A DNA stretch of 7,978 nucleotides from JBKBXU01 sp046313675 (GCA_046313675.1 JBKBXU010000225.1:1-7978), one strand, 5' to 3'. Numbered from the stretch's first letter, positions 1 through 6,788 are shown. A program made the numbers and translations. The notes: generated by a model from the sequence alone, not told the origin.

Positions 1-45
1 CAATTAAATTAACCCTTTTTCCGTTTAATTAAAAGAAAGTTTTGA

Positions 46-2988
46 TTACCGGTTATAATAAGTTCTGAAAACTTTCTCTAACCTGGAAGCTTCCTCTGTC
101 ATGCCTTCCTCTCTTAATCCACTGATTAATGTATTTAGTACATATAAGTTTAAGTCGTTGTCCCTTGTATTTGTCAGTCCTTGTCTTTGCAGGTATGCAA
201 GATTTTCCTCTGCTCTGGGTGCCATAGTATTAACTATTTCCATTGCTTTTTCCTTCTCTCCAAGTTCTAAAAGAAGGGGAACAAAAGGTGGAATGGTTAT
301 GTCGAATGGAATGGATTTATCCGGCATTACAGACAGGCAACGGTTAATTACCTCCAAAGATTTATCTTTCTTACCTTCTGCCAATAGCTGTCCAGCCAGC
401 CTGTGGAACTGAGTCCGTGAATTTAGAGGGAACCTTAAGTAATTCTCATCATAGTAAACATCCGGGTTGTCAAGTTCTCTCCAGAAGAAATTGTTCATCA
501 TTCGGTCGTACATGATGTCCGTGTTTATCCACCCTTGAGTAGCACCAGGCAGACGTACAGGCAGTAACCTGTGAGCGAGTCCTTCTAACTGAGTATATTC
601 TTTTAGTCCAAGGAAATTAGAAGAAGAAAGTGTTGTAGAGAAATAAATTGGTCTCTCCCAATTATTGGTATGAATCATGTCCAGAATAATAAGGTCTTTC
701 TTTTCCAATGTATTTTGGGTCACAGACCAGGCCAACCTGTCTACAATATTGTTTCGAAGGTGCTCAGGTACGCTTCCGGTTTTTAAAACCACTTCCCTGT
801 TAACAGGTAGCACGAAATTCCTGGAAGGGAAGGTTGTAACAACATCTCCGCTTCTTGTTTCTGCCATTACCATAGGATTTCTTTGTTTTACAAGACTTAG
901 GAACCCCGGAAGGCTGATGCCGTCTTTCCAACGGGCTATCTCCTGGAAATATAAGGCATCGTTAGTTCCCTGGATATAATGTTCAAACTCGAATGAAATA
1001 GGCAATGGATCCGACTTATAAGCCTGGCGTTTCATTTGACCTATATACCAGTCGGTATTTAATAAGCTCAAGTTACATACCCGCACATCCGTTCGGAATC
1101 CTTCCACTTCCTGGGCATACCATAGAGGGAAGGTGTCATTGTCACCACCGGTAAACAGGATGGCATTTTCTGCACAAGAATTTAAGAGATTCTTTGCTGA
1201 ATCTACGGAATGCCATCTGTTGGAGCGGTCATGGTCATCCCATCCTTCTGCCATCATAATGAGTGGAGCAGAGAGGCATATTACAAAAGCACCTATCCCG
1301 CCGATGGTTGAGCTATTGGTGAGCCGTTTAAAGCCTTCCCACAAAGCCATGACCCCCAATCCTATCCAAATGGCAAATGCATAAAATGATCCTGCATAGG
1401 TATAGTCTCTTTCACGAGGTTCTACCGGAGGCTGGTTCAGGTATAGTATAATGGCGATACCGGTAAAGAAGAAAAAGAGCATTACTACATTAGCATCTTT
1501 ATTACTCCTGACATAGTGGAAGATTAATCCCACCAGTCCCAGAATCAGCGGAAGCATAAAAAAGTTATTTCGAGCTTTATTCGTCGCGAGGTAATGTGGT
1601 AAATCAGTCTTAAACCAATCTGCCGGAGTTAGCCAACCGGCATCCTGTATATCACTTTCCCTTCCTGCAAAATTCCACATAAAATACCTCAGGTACATAT
1701 GGTTTATCTGATAGCTGAAGAAATAGTCGAGGTTGTGTGCCATGGTCGGCTTCTGGTCTTTTCCCAGTCCGGTTCGGTCCATATAGGCCTGTACATGGTG
1801 AGCCTGGGTGCTGTACATCCTCGGAAAAATCGTCATATGATCTTTGTTGTAGATGTATTCCCTTCTATGATCATAGATTACGTACTTTCCTTTTTCGGAA
1901 TCTTTTCTGTACAAAGGTGCTCCTTTTTTGATGTCCGGATAACCTGCAGTATAGTAAGGCCCTGTAAATAAAGGGCGGTCTCCGTATTGCTCCCTCTTAA
2001 GGTAAGAGACAAAGCTTAGGATGTTTTCCGGGTTATTTTCATCAATAGGCGGATTGTAATTAGAACGGATAGGAATAATCCCATACGAAGAATATCCTAT
2101 GATAATAAATATAAAACTTAACAGGATGGTGTTAAGTGTTCTTTTTTCATGAATTATAGTATATCTGATACCATATACCAATGCGCCAATGAAAAGAATG
2201 CTAAAGAAAATGATACCTATGCCAAATGGAGTACCCAGTCCATTGACAAAGAAAATCTCAAACCAGCCAGCAATGGAAGGAAGGCCGGTTATAATAACAG
2301 ACATAATTACTCCGATAAGAAGTGCACTGATTCCGAGTGTTATCAGGCCTCCTTGAGGCGTTTGCTTGAATCTTTTATAATAATAAACAAAACCAATGGC
2401 AGGAAGTGCCAAAAGGTTTAGAAGGTGGACTCCAATGGAAAGCCCCATCATATAAGCTATAAATATTAGCCATCTGTCAGAATCAGGATTTTCTGCTCTG
2501 GCTTCCCATTTTAAAATTGCCCAGAAAACCAGGGCGGTGAAAAAAGAAGACATGGCATATACTTCAGCTTCTACGGCTGAGAACCAGAATGAGTCAGAAA
2601 AGGCAAAAGCCAGGGCACCTACCACTCCACTTGCCATTATGGCAATGGTGCTTCCGGTATTTTCTTCAGTACCGGCAAGCTTCCTCGCAAGCATAGTGAT
2701 GCTCCAGAAAAGAAACAATACCGTAAGGGCACTGGTAAGCACGGATACCATATTGATGTATAATGCCACCGTTTCTACATCAGGGGCAAATAAGGAGAAA
2801 AACCGTCCGATCAGCAGGTAGAAAGGTGCTCCGGGAGGATGTGGAACCTGTAATTTATAGGCTGCAGCAATAAATTCTCCCGCATCCCAGAAACTCGCAG
2901 TCTGTTCTACTGTCATTGTGTAAGCGACAGCAGCGAATAAAAACACAAGCCAACCTACAAGGTTGTTTAACTTTTGGTAATTAAGCAT
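46..2988 (-). CDS. DUF2723 (TMEM260-like) multi-pass membrane protein, putative GT-C glycosyltransferase
   Basis: The 980-residue product starts at ATG 2986-2988 and stops at TAA 46-48. The N-terminal half (to about residue 580) is a series of hydrophobic membrane segments. The first outer loop carries FWDAGEF (33-39), followed by PHPPGAP (49-55). This acidic loop after the first membrane helix is the hallmark of the DUF2723 family, related to the protein O-mannosyltransferase TMEM260, and D35 and E38 resemble the acidic pair of GT-C glycosyltransferases. The soluble C-terminal half carries GGDNDTF near residue 613, and residues about 866-940 look like TPR-type helical pairs (LLAEGKKDKSLEVI and LLLELGEKEKAMEIV). 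From family knowledge it probably transfers a lipid-linked sugar to envelope or secreted proteins, but substrate and activity are inferred. Length is usual for the family and no frameshift is seen. It lies 180 bases downstream of the T9SS-domain gene behind a terminator, so it is likely its own transcription unit. Family assignment is confident, biochemical role is not. Confidence 0.9.
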   Translation of the reverse strand: MLNYQKLNNLVGWLVFLFAAVAYTMTVEQTASFWDAGEFIAAAYKLQVPHPPGAPFYLLIGRFFSLFAPDVETVALYINMVSVLTSALTVLFLFWSITMLARKLAGTEENTGSTIAIMASGVVGALAFAFSDSFWFSAVEAEVYAMSSFFTALVFWAILKWEARAENPDSDRWLIFIAYMMGLSIGVHLLNLLALPAIGFVYYYKRFKQTPQGGLITLGISALLIGVIMSVIITGLPSIAGWFEIFFVNGLGTPFGIGIIFFSILFIGALVYGIRYTIIHEKRTLNTILLSFIFIIIGYSSYGIIPIRSNYNPPIDENNPENILSFVSYLKREQYGDRPLFTGPYYTAGYPDIKKGAPLYRKDSEKGKYVIYDHRREYIYNKDHMTIFPRMYSTQAHHVQAYMDRTGLGKDQKPTMAHNLDYFFSYQINHMYLRYFMWNFAGRESDIQDAGWLTPADWFKTDLPHYLATNKARNNFFMLPLILGLVGLIFHYVRSNKDANVVMLFFFFTGIAIILYLNQPPVEPRERDYTYAGSFYAFAIWIGLGVMALWEGFKRLTNSSTIGGIGAFVICLSAPLIMMAEGWDDHDRSNRWHSVDSAKNLLNSCAENAILFTGGDNDTFPLWYAQEVEGFRTDVRVCNLSLLNTDWYIGQMKRQAYKSDPLPISFEFEHYIQGTNDALYFQEIARWKDGISLPGFLSLVKQRNPMVMAETRSGDVVTTFPSRNFVLPVNREVVLKTGSVPEHLRNNIVDRLAWSVTQNTLEKKDLIILDMIHTNNWERPIYFSTTLSSSNFLGLKEYTQLEGLAHRLLPVRLPGATQGWINTDIMYDRMMNNFFWRELDNPDVYYDENYLRFPLNSRTQFHRLAGQLLAEGKKDKSLEVINRCLSVMPDKSIPFDITIPPFVPLLLELGEKEKAMEIVNTMAPRAEENLAYLQRQGLTNTRDNDLNLYVLNTLISGLREEGMTEEASRLEKVFRTYYNR

Positions 2989-3118
2989 ATCAGAGAAAAA
3001 TTATTATTTGGGCGAAAATAGTAAAAATATATTTTATAAAGCCTCCTTTGTGTAATAAATGGTAAACCATATTCTAACGCAATTTGTATAAAAAAAATTT
3101 CCGGTAAGCTGGAAAAAT

Positions 3119-3147
3119 AAAAAAGAAGCCTTTTGAGCTTCTTTTTT
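3119..3147 (-). terminator. Rho-independent terminator after the T9SS-domain gene
   Basis: Bases 3119-3129 and 3137-3147 form a perfect 11-bp inverted repeat around a 7-base loop (3130-3136). The stem core is GAAGC/GCTTC, closed by an A/T run. Read on the minus strand the arm ends in a T run, with a further T tract after it (complement of 3113-3117). It sits 22 bases beyond the stop of the gene ending at 3169. The T run on both sides means it could also stop plus-strand transcription. It separates that gene from the DUF2723 gene. Confidence 0.8.
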
Positions 3148-3168
3148 AAAGTATTTTTTATGTGTTAT

Positions 3169-3537
3169 CTATTTTGTTCGGAACAGTTTTTTAGTTTCCA
3201 AGATTCCTTTTTCAGTATATACACTGCAAAAATAAACGCCCGGCTTCAGGTTTGTGCAGTCAAGCGTGTAGCTGTAAACGCCACCGGAAAGGTCGATCCA
3301 GGCGACTTCTTTGCCTATAATGTCAACGATCCGTATGCCTGTAAGCTTCTTGCCACCAGGAGTTACTTTGATGTTTAAAATATCTTCAAAAGGATTTGGC
3401 GAGAGGAGAAGCTCATACTTCTGCTCACCACCGTCCCATTTATTCAGGGCCAGCTCCTTATTTTGAGCCTGTACACCCCCTGCAAAGGGCAGCGTTAGTA
3501 AGGAAATAAGTAGATAAGTAAGTAGAGTTCTCTTCAT
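3169..3537 (-). CDS. Short secreted protein consisting almost only of a T9SS type A sorting domain
   Basis: The product has 122 residues. Residues 1-24 are a signal peptide: MKRT, a Leu-rich core, then a VQA|Q cleavage site. After only about 18 residues a type A T9SS C-terminal domain begins at about residue 43. It shows the typical SPNPFEDILNI motif (46-56), then GIRIVDIIGKEV (67-78), then LKPGVYFCSVYTEKG with a basic K/R-rich end. In the family this domain directs export through the outer membrane by the type IX system and is normally removed or attached to surface lipopolysaccharide. Here there is virtually no cargo between signal peptide and sorting domain. It could be a genuine small surface or secreted protein, or the remnant of a larger one whose middle was deleted; the reading frame is intact. 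A terminator follows it, and no clear promoter is visible upstream. The sorting-domain call is firm, the function unknown. Confidence 0.9.
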   Translation of the reverse strand: MKRTLLTYLLISLLTLPFAGGVQAQNKELALNKWDGGEQKYELLLSPNPFEDILNIKVTPGGKKLTGIRIVDIIGKEVAWIDLSGGVYSYTLDCTNLKPGVYFCSVYTEKGILETKKLFRTK

Positions 3538-3643
3538 ATTTATGCTTTGGAATACTAAATTACAAAATAAATATTAAAAATCAGACATTTCGTATTAAAA
3601 TTTAATTAAAAATGCTTTGATTACTAATACAGTATTTTGCATA

Positions 3644-3659
3644 AAAAGGTTCCCCTTTT
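3644..3659 (-). terminator. Weak hairpin, possible terminator of the toxin-antitoxin unit
   Basis: AAAAGG (3644-3649) and CCTTTT (3654-3659) pair around a 4-base loop. On the minus strand the stem ends in a short T run (CCTTTTTAT). It is 125 bases beyond the toxin stop codon and the stem is only 6 bp, so termination here is a guess. Confidence 0.3.
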
Positions 3660-3679
3660 AGATGAATTTTGAATGTTGA

Positions 3680-3704
3680 ATTCATAATTTTTAATTGAAA
3701 TAAG
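3680..3704 (+). repeat. 25-base direct repeat, left copy, bracketing the toxin-antitoxin module
   Basis: The 25 bases from 3680 (starting ATTCATAA, ending GAAATAAG) are identical to 4537-4561, in the same orientation. Both copies are followed by ATTGTCAA, at 3712-3719 here and 4571-4578 in the other copy, with spacers of 7 and 9 unrelated bases. The two copies lie 857 bases apart and enclose both TA genes. Low-complexity AT content makes a partial chance match possible, but 25 identical bases is too long to dismiss. It may be a dispersed intergenic repeat of this genome or a recombination footprint. Confidence 0.8.
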
Positions 3705-3783
3705 TCATTCGATTGTCAATGTATTTGACGATCCATTTTTAGGTCAAAGGTAGGAGTGGAAAGTTAATGTGCTAATTGTTTTA

Positions 3784-4176
3784 TTACCACTTCTCTATAT
3801 ATAACCCTTCCACATGGTTAAAATGCTTATCCCTTGTAATTAGAGTTAGATCGTTTTGAATTGCCATTGCAGCAATCCATATATCATTTTCCGGGATTGG
3901 CGTTCCTTTGAGTTTAAGCTTGCATTTGACACTACCATATTGTTTAGCCGTTTCAGTTGAACATTCCAAGACAAAAGAATTTGATGCGAATTCGTCAATC
4001 TTCTTTATATTCTCATTTTTCTTGCTTGACTGTTCTGCTCCATAATAAAGTTCTCCTATTACAATGGTTGGAATAAAGATTGTCTCAGACGACATAATAT
4101 TATTTATGATTGCTTGCTCATTTGCAAAAAGCCCAATAACAATATTTGTATCTAGTAAAAATCTTTTACCATTCAT
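3784..4176 (-). CDS. Type II toxin, PIN-domain ribonuclease (VapC-like)
   Basis: The 130-residue product is a single PIN domain of usual VapC length. The four acidic residues expected at the metal-binding site are visible: D9 in LLDTNIVIG, E42 in IGELYYG, D98 in ENDIWIAA and D116 in TRDKHF. In this family they coordinate Mg or Mn and cut RNA, commonly tRNA or rRNA, to halt growth until the antitoxin neutralises the enzyme; the RNA target here cannot be read from sequence. Its ATG (4174-4176) lies inside the last codons of the antitoxin gene, with an 11-base overlap, which implies co-translation. GC is low: 33-38% in three sampled 60-base lines, against 52-55% in sampled lines of yifB and gmhA, consistent with acquisition by transfer. 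All catalytic residues are present, so it is probably active. Confidence 0.92.
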   Translation of the reverse strand: MNGKRFLLDTNIVIGLFANEQAIINNIMSSETIFIPTIVIGELYYGAEQSSKKNENIKKIDEFASNSFVLECSTETAKQYGSVKCKLKLKGTPIPENDIWIAAMAIQNDLTLITRDKHFNHVEGLYIEKW

Positions 4177-4390
4177 TCTTATCTATGTTTTCACAGTCAT
4201 CCTCAATTGCTTTTGAAATTTGCTGTATTTCTTTTGGATCAAAACTTCCAGCAAATTTCAAAAGATCTATTTGAGTTCCTTTTGAATTTTTTAGTAAGGA
4301 CTTTATGTAATTAAGAACTCTGTTTTGCTGATCTTTCTCCAGCAAATTTAAATTCTTTAATATTTCATTTTCAAAACTTTTGGATAACAT
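4166..4390 (-). CDS. Antitoxin partner of the PIN-domain toxin
   Basis: This 74-residue protein is encoded directly before the PIN toxin and overlaps it by 11 bases. The N-terminal half (about 1-38) is helical and charged (FENEILKNLNLLEKDQQNRVLNYIKSLL) and may be the dimerisation or DNA-binding part; I do not recognise a named DNA-binding fold. The C-terminal half has the pattern LLKFAGSFDPKEIQQISKAI, then an acidic stretch ending in NEW. This resembles small antitoxins often found next to PIN toxins in Bacteroidetes, where the C-terminal segment would wrap the toxin; that is from memory of the family. Antitoxin-first order and overlap are the standard type II layout, and autoregulation by the complex is expected but not shown. 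An AGGAG Shine-Dalgarno sits 5 bases before the ATG. One sampled 60-base line is 25% GC, well below neighbouring genes. Confidence 0.85.
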   Translation of the reverse strand: MLSKSFENEILKNLNLLEKDQQNRVLNYIKSLLKNSKGTQIDLLKFAGSFDPKEIQQISKAIEDDCENIDKNEW

Positions 4391-4395
4391 TGTTT

Positions 4396-4401
4396 CTCCT
4401 T
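4396..4401 (-). promoter_or_regulatory. Shine-Dalgarno of the antitoxin gene
   Basis: The minus strand reads AAGGAG, then AAACA, then ATG. This is a strong anti-16S match at good spacing. It stands out because the other starts in this window show no such sequence, as is usual in Bacteroidetes. It supports the start at 4390 and hints at a separate origin for the TA unit. Confidence 0.7.
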
Positions 4402-4410
4402 TCTGATATA

Positions 4411-4418
4411 CAAAGATA
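4411..4418 (-). promoter_or_regulatory. Bacteroidetes-type -7 box for the TA operon
   Basis: The minus strand reads TATCTTTG, an exact match to the TAnnTTTG element recognised by the primary sigma factor of Bacteroidetes. It ends about 20 bases before the antitoxin ATG, leaving a short leader that holds the Shine-Dalgarno. No good -33 TTTG is seen at the usual 19-21 base spacing, so the promoter is incomplete or relies on the -7 element. Confidence 0.5.
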
Positions 4419-4497
4419 ACGGAAAAATTAAAACCTTAGTTTTGAATTCTAGCAATTCCGGTTAACAACACAACGAAGTTTTGCCCATTTCGCTTTT

Positions 4498-4517
4498 TAA
4501 AATAAGGCCCTATTTTA
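4498..4517. promoter_or_regulatory. 20-base near-perfect palindrome upstream of the TA operon
   Basis: The arms of TAAAATAAGG and CCCTATTTTA match as a dyad with a single mismatch. The GGCC centre leaves no loop, so a protein-binding dyad is more likely than an RNA hairpin. It lies about 107 bases before the antitoxin start and 80 bases upstream of the -7 box, further than a typical TA autoregulatory operator. Function unproven. Confidence 0.3.
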
Positions 4518-4536
4518 TTATGACTAACAAGGTGGC

Positions 4537-4561
4537 ATTCATAATTTTTAATTGAAATAAG
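4537..4561 (+). repeat. 25-base direct repeat, right copy, bracketing the toxin-antitoxin module
   Basis: Identical over 25 bases to 3680-3704 and in the same orientation, followed by ATTGTCAA at 4571-4578. It lies upstream of the antitoxin gene and its promoter, so the segment between the copies contains the complete TA transcription unit. Confidence 0.8.
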
Positions 4562-4624
4562 CTGTTTTATATTGTCAAACAGATGGCTTCTATCCATCAT
4601 TATTCAATAGAGATAATTTTCTAG

Positions 4625-4665
4625 TTAATTAAAAATTAAGAATTTATAATTCATAATTGACAATC
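4625..4665 (-). repeat. Degenerate inverted relative of the 25-base repeat
   Basis: On the minus strand this stretch begins GATTGTCAAT (complement of 4656-4665), then an AT-rich run of ATGAATTATAAATTC type, and then AATTCTTAATTTTTAATTAA (complement of 4625-4644). The last part matches the core of the direct repeats (AATTCATAATTTTTAATTGA) with three differences. The same two motifs therefore occur in swapped order and opposite orientation. It overlaps the stop codon of yifB. Low complexity limits confidence. Confidence 0.4.
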
Positions 4666-6202
4666 ACCCCGCCCATCCATCTCTATCCAGGCTACGGTAT
4701 TGGATGGCCTCTGCCAAATGCTCAATTTTAATGTCATTGCTTCCTGCCAGGTCTGCAATTGTTCTTGAAACTTTCAATATCCGATCGTAAGCCCGGGCGG
4801 AAAGTCCAAGTTTTTCCATGGCTGTTTTTAGTAGTGTTTTCCCGGCTGGATTTATCTCACACACATTTTTTACCATCTGTGGAGACATCATGGCATTGGA
4901 ATAGATGCTGGGATTATCCTTAAATCGTTCTGACTGAATTTCCCGTGCTTTCATAACCCTTTCCCGGATATCAGCACTCGATTCTGCTTTACGGTTGGAT
5001 GTCATTTCATCAAATGAAACCGGTGTAACTTCTACATGCAAGTCGATGCGGTCGAGTAGGGGGCCGCTTACTTTATTCAGGTAGCGTTGTACTACTCCAG
5101 GGCCGCAAACACATTCTTTTTCCGGGTGATTGTAATATCCGCAGGGGCAGGGGTTCATACTGGCTATGAGCATAAAATTGGCAGGAAACTCTACCGTAAG
5201 CCTGGCACGGCTGATGGTAACCTTTCGTTCCTCCAGGGGCTGGCGCATTACTTCCAGTACGGTTCGTTTAAATTCGGGAAGCTCATCAAGAAAAAGTATC
5301 CCGTTATGGGCTAGTGAAATTTCTCCCGGCTGAGGTATGCCGCCTCCGCCTACCAGGGCTACATCACTTATGGTATGATGTGGTGAGCGGTATGGTCTTT
5401 GGGAAATAAGGGAAGATGCCTTGTCCAACCTTCCCGCAACGGAATGAATTTTTGTGGTTTCCAATGCCTCGTGAAGGGTCAGCGGTGGAAGTATGGATGG
5501 TATTCTTTTGGCAAGCATGGTTTTTCCTGCTCCGGGTGGGCCGATCATTATGACATTATGTCCCCCGGCTGCCGCAATTTCCATCGCTCTTTTGATGTTT
5601 TCCTGACCTTGTACATTCGAAAAATCGGCCTCGTAGTTATTCAGGTTATCGAAGAAAATATCTCGTGTATTAGAAATACACGGTGTTAATTCCTTTCGTT
5701 TATTGAAGAAATCAATGGCATCACTAATGTGTTCTACACCCAGCACGTCTATGCCATTAACTATAGCAGCTTCAGATTCATTTTCTTTAGGAAGTATCAG
5801 GCCTTTAAATCCTTTTTTTCGTGTTTCAATGGCAATGGGAAGCACCCCTTTGATGGGCCTAAGCTTACCATCCAGGGCGAGTTCACCCATTATAACGTAG
5901 TCTTCCATTCCCTCACCGCACATTTGGTCCGATGCCGCAAGTATGCCAAGGGCAATGGCTAAATCATAGGCCGTCCCTTCCTTTCGTATATCGGCAGGTG
6001 CAAGATTTACCACGGTTTTCTGCCGTGGCATTTTGTATTTGAGATGTTTTATACAGGATACGACCCGGTGTTCGCTTTCTTTTACTGCGCTGTCAGGCAG
6101 GCCAACCATAAAAAATTTTGTTCCCTGTTCGACCGCTACTTCAATAGTTACAATAAAAGCATTTACACCATATACTGCACTTCCAAAAGTTTTAGCTAGC
6201 AT
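4664..6202 (-). CDS. comM: YifB/ComM family AAA+ ATPase (Mg-chelatase-like)
   Basis: The product has 512 residues, full length for the family. Domain order: an N-terminal ChlI/Lon-like S5 fold (about 1-165, with LDGKLRPIKGVLPIA at 110-124), an AAA+ core, and a C-terminal Mg-chelatase-type lid. The core has Walker A GPPGAGKTM (221-229), Walker B ILFLDEL (302-308), sensor 1 at N350, a four-cysteine insert (C352, C354, C364, C366) likely binding zinc, and the RIDLHV arginine finger (R385). Sensor 2 is in SARAYDRILKVSRTIADL (468-485). ComM in transformable bacteria is a hexameric helicase that drives branch migration when incoming single-stranded DNA integrates; older names link it to Mg chelatase only by homology. 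It starts 4 bases after the gmhA stop, so the two are co-transcribed and probably translationally coupled; no Shine-Dalgarno is seen. The role in this organism is inferred from the family. Confidence 0.95.
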   Translation of the reverse strand: MLAKTFGSAVYGVNAFIVTIEVAVEQGTKFFMVGLPDSAVKESEHRVVSCIKHLKYKMPRQKTVVNLAPADIRKEGTAYDLAIALGILAASDQMCGEGMEDYVIMGELALDGKLRPIKGVLPIAIETRKKGFKGLILPKENESEAAIVNGIDVLGVEHISDAIDFFNKRKELTPCISNTRDIFFDNLNNYEADFSNVQGQENIKRAMEIAAAGGHNVIMIGPPGAGKTMLAKRIPSILPPLTLHEALETTKIHSVAGRLDKASSLISQRPYRSPHHTISDVALVGGGGIPQPGEISLAHNGILFLDELPEFKRTVLEVMRQPLEERKVTISRARLTVEFPANFMLIASMNPCPCGYYNHPEKECVCGPGVVQRYLNKVSGPLLDRIDLHVEVTPVSFDEMTSNRKAESSADIRERVMKAREIQSERFKDNPSIYSNAMMSPQMVKNVCEINPAGKTLLKTAMEKLGLSARAYDRILKVSRTIADLAGSNDIKIEHLAEAIQYRSLDRDGWAG

Positions 6203-6206
6203 GGTT

Positions 6207-6788
6207 TCAAGTCAACTGTTTTTCCAGAAGAAGAATTAAAATGTGAATAATCTTAATATGTAATTCCTGTATTCTGTCTGCATAACCTTCATGTGGTACA
6301 TGGATGCTGAGATCTGAAAGCCCACTTAACTTTCCTCCATTTTTGCCGGTAAGAACAATTGTTTTTAAAGAGTTTTCTTTAGCCTCTTTTACGGCCTGGA
6401 CAATGTTTTCTGAATTTCCGCTGGTGCTTATGGCAAGCAGTACGTCTCCGGGCTTACCCAGGGCTTTTATGTAGCGCGAAAAAATATGATCAAAGCCATA
6501 ATCATTCGCAGTACAGGTGATGTGGCTTGGATCAGAGATGCTTATGGCCGGAATGGGTATACGGTTTTCCCTGTACCTTCCTGTTAATTCTTCAGCAAAG
6601 TGCATGGCATCACAGGATGATCCACCATTGCCGCAACTAAGGATTTTGCCTCCGCCTTTTATTGCTTCAGCCATAAGTAGGGCCGCTTCCTCGATGGCGA
6701 CAATATTGGCTTTGTCGGCCATAAAATCCTGGAGGACTTTCGCAGAGGAGGATAACTCAGCGTGTATAAGGTCTTTATAATCTGGCAT
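6207..6788 (-). CDS. gmhA: D-sedoheptulose-7-phosphate isomerase
   Basis: The 193-residue product closely matches Escherichia coli GmhA (192 residues, compared from memory) and is colinear with an offset of two residues. It has a single SIS sugar-isomerase domain. Visible motifs are CGNGGSSCDAMHFAEELTG (52-70), ISDPSHI (84-90), STSGNSENI (121-129), LTGKNGG (146-152) and YADRIQELHIKIIHI (169-183). Residues aligning with the catalytic E65 and H180 of the E. coli enzyme are E67 and H182, and H63 aligns with H61. It converts sedoheptulose 7-phosphate to D-glycero-D-manno-heptose 7-phosphate, the first step of ADP- or GDP-heptose synthesis for LPS core or other surface glycans. It is cytoplasmic and acts as a tetramer in the family. 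The later pathway genes (hldE, gmhB) are not in this window. ATG 6786-6788 gives the family N-terminus. It heads the pair with yifB, and no clear promoter or Shine-Dalgarno is visible upstream. Confidence 0.93.
   Translation of the reverse strand: MPDYKDLIHAELSSSAKVLQDFMADKANIVAIEEAALLMAEAIKGGGKILSCGNGGSSCDAMHFAEELTGRYRENRIPIPAISISDPSHITCTANDYGFDHIFSRYIKALGKPGDVLLAISTSGNSENIVQAVKEAKENSLKTIVLTGKNGGKLSGLSDLSIHVPHEGYADRIQELHIKIIHILILLLEKQLT

Noticed and set aside
1..45. AT-rich inverted repeat (2-8 with 24-30) after the DUF2723 stop as a terminator
   Set aside because: A 7-bp stem of only A/T pairs with a 15-base loop is not a credible terminator; the real one may lie outside the window.
101..1971. 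Several plus-strand open frames opposite the DUF2723 gene (for example 101-412, 677-979, 1133-1384, 1699-1971)
   Set aside because: They are antisense shadows of a well-supported 980-residue gene, have no recognisable domains, and lack ribosome sites or own intergenic space.
2989..3010. Possible -7 box (TATTTTCG-like, near 3013-3020) before the DUF2723 gene
   Set aside because: One mismatch in the conserved TTTG and no -33 element at the proper distance; too weak to annotate.
3133..3378. Plus-strand open frame over the terminator and T9SS gene
   Set aside because: It begins inside the terminator hairpin and runs antisense to the sorting domain; no homology-like features.
3680..4665. CRISPR-like array
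   Set aside because: Only two exact copies exist, 857 bases apart with genes between them; no regular spacers and no cas genes.
5087..6239. Plus-strand open frames opposite yifB and the end of gmhA
   Set aside because: Antisense to strongly conserved motifs (Walker A and B, zinc insert), so their amino acid sequence is explained by the opposite strand.
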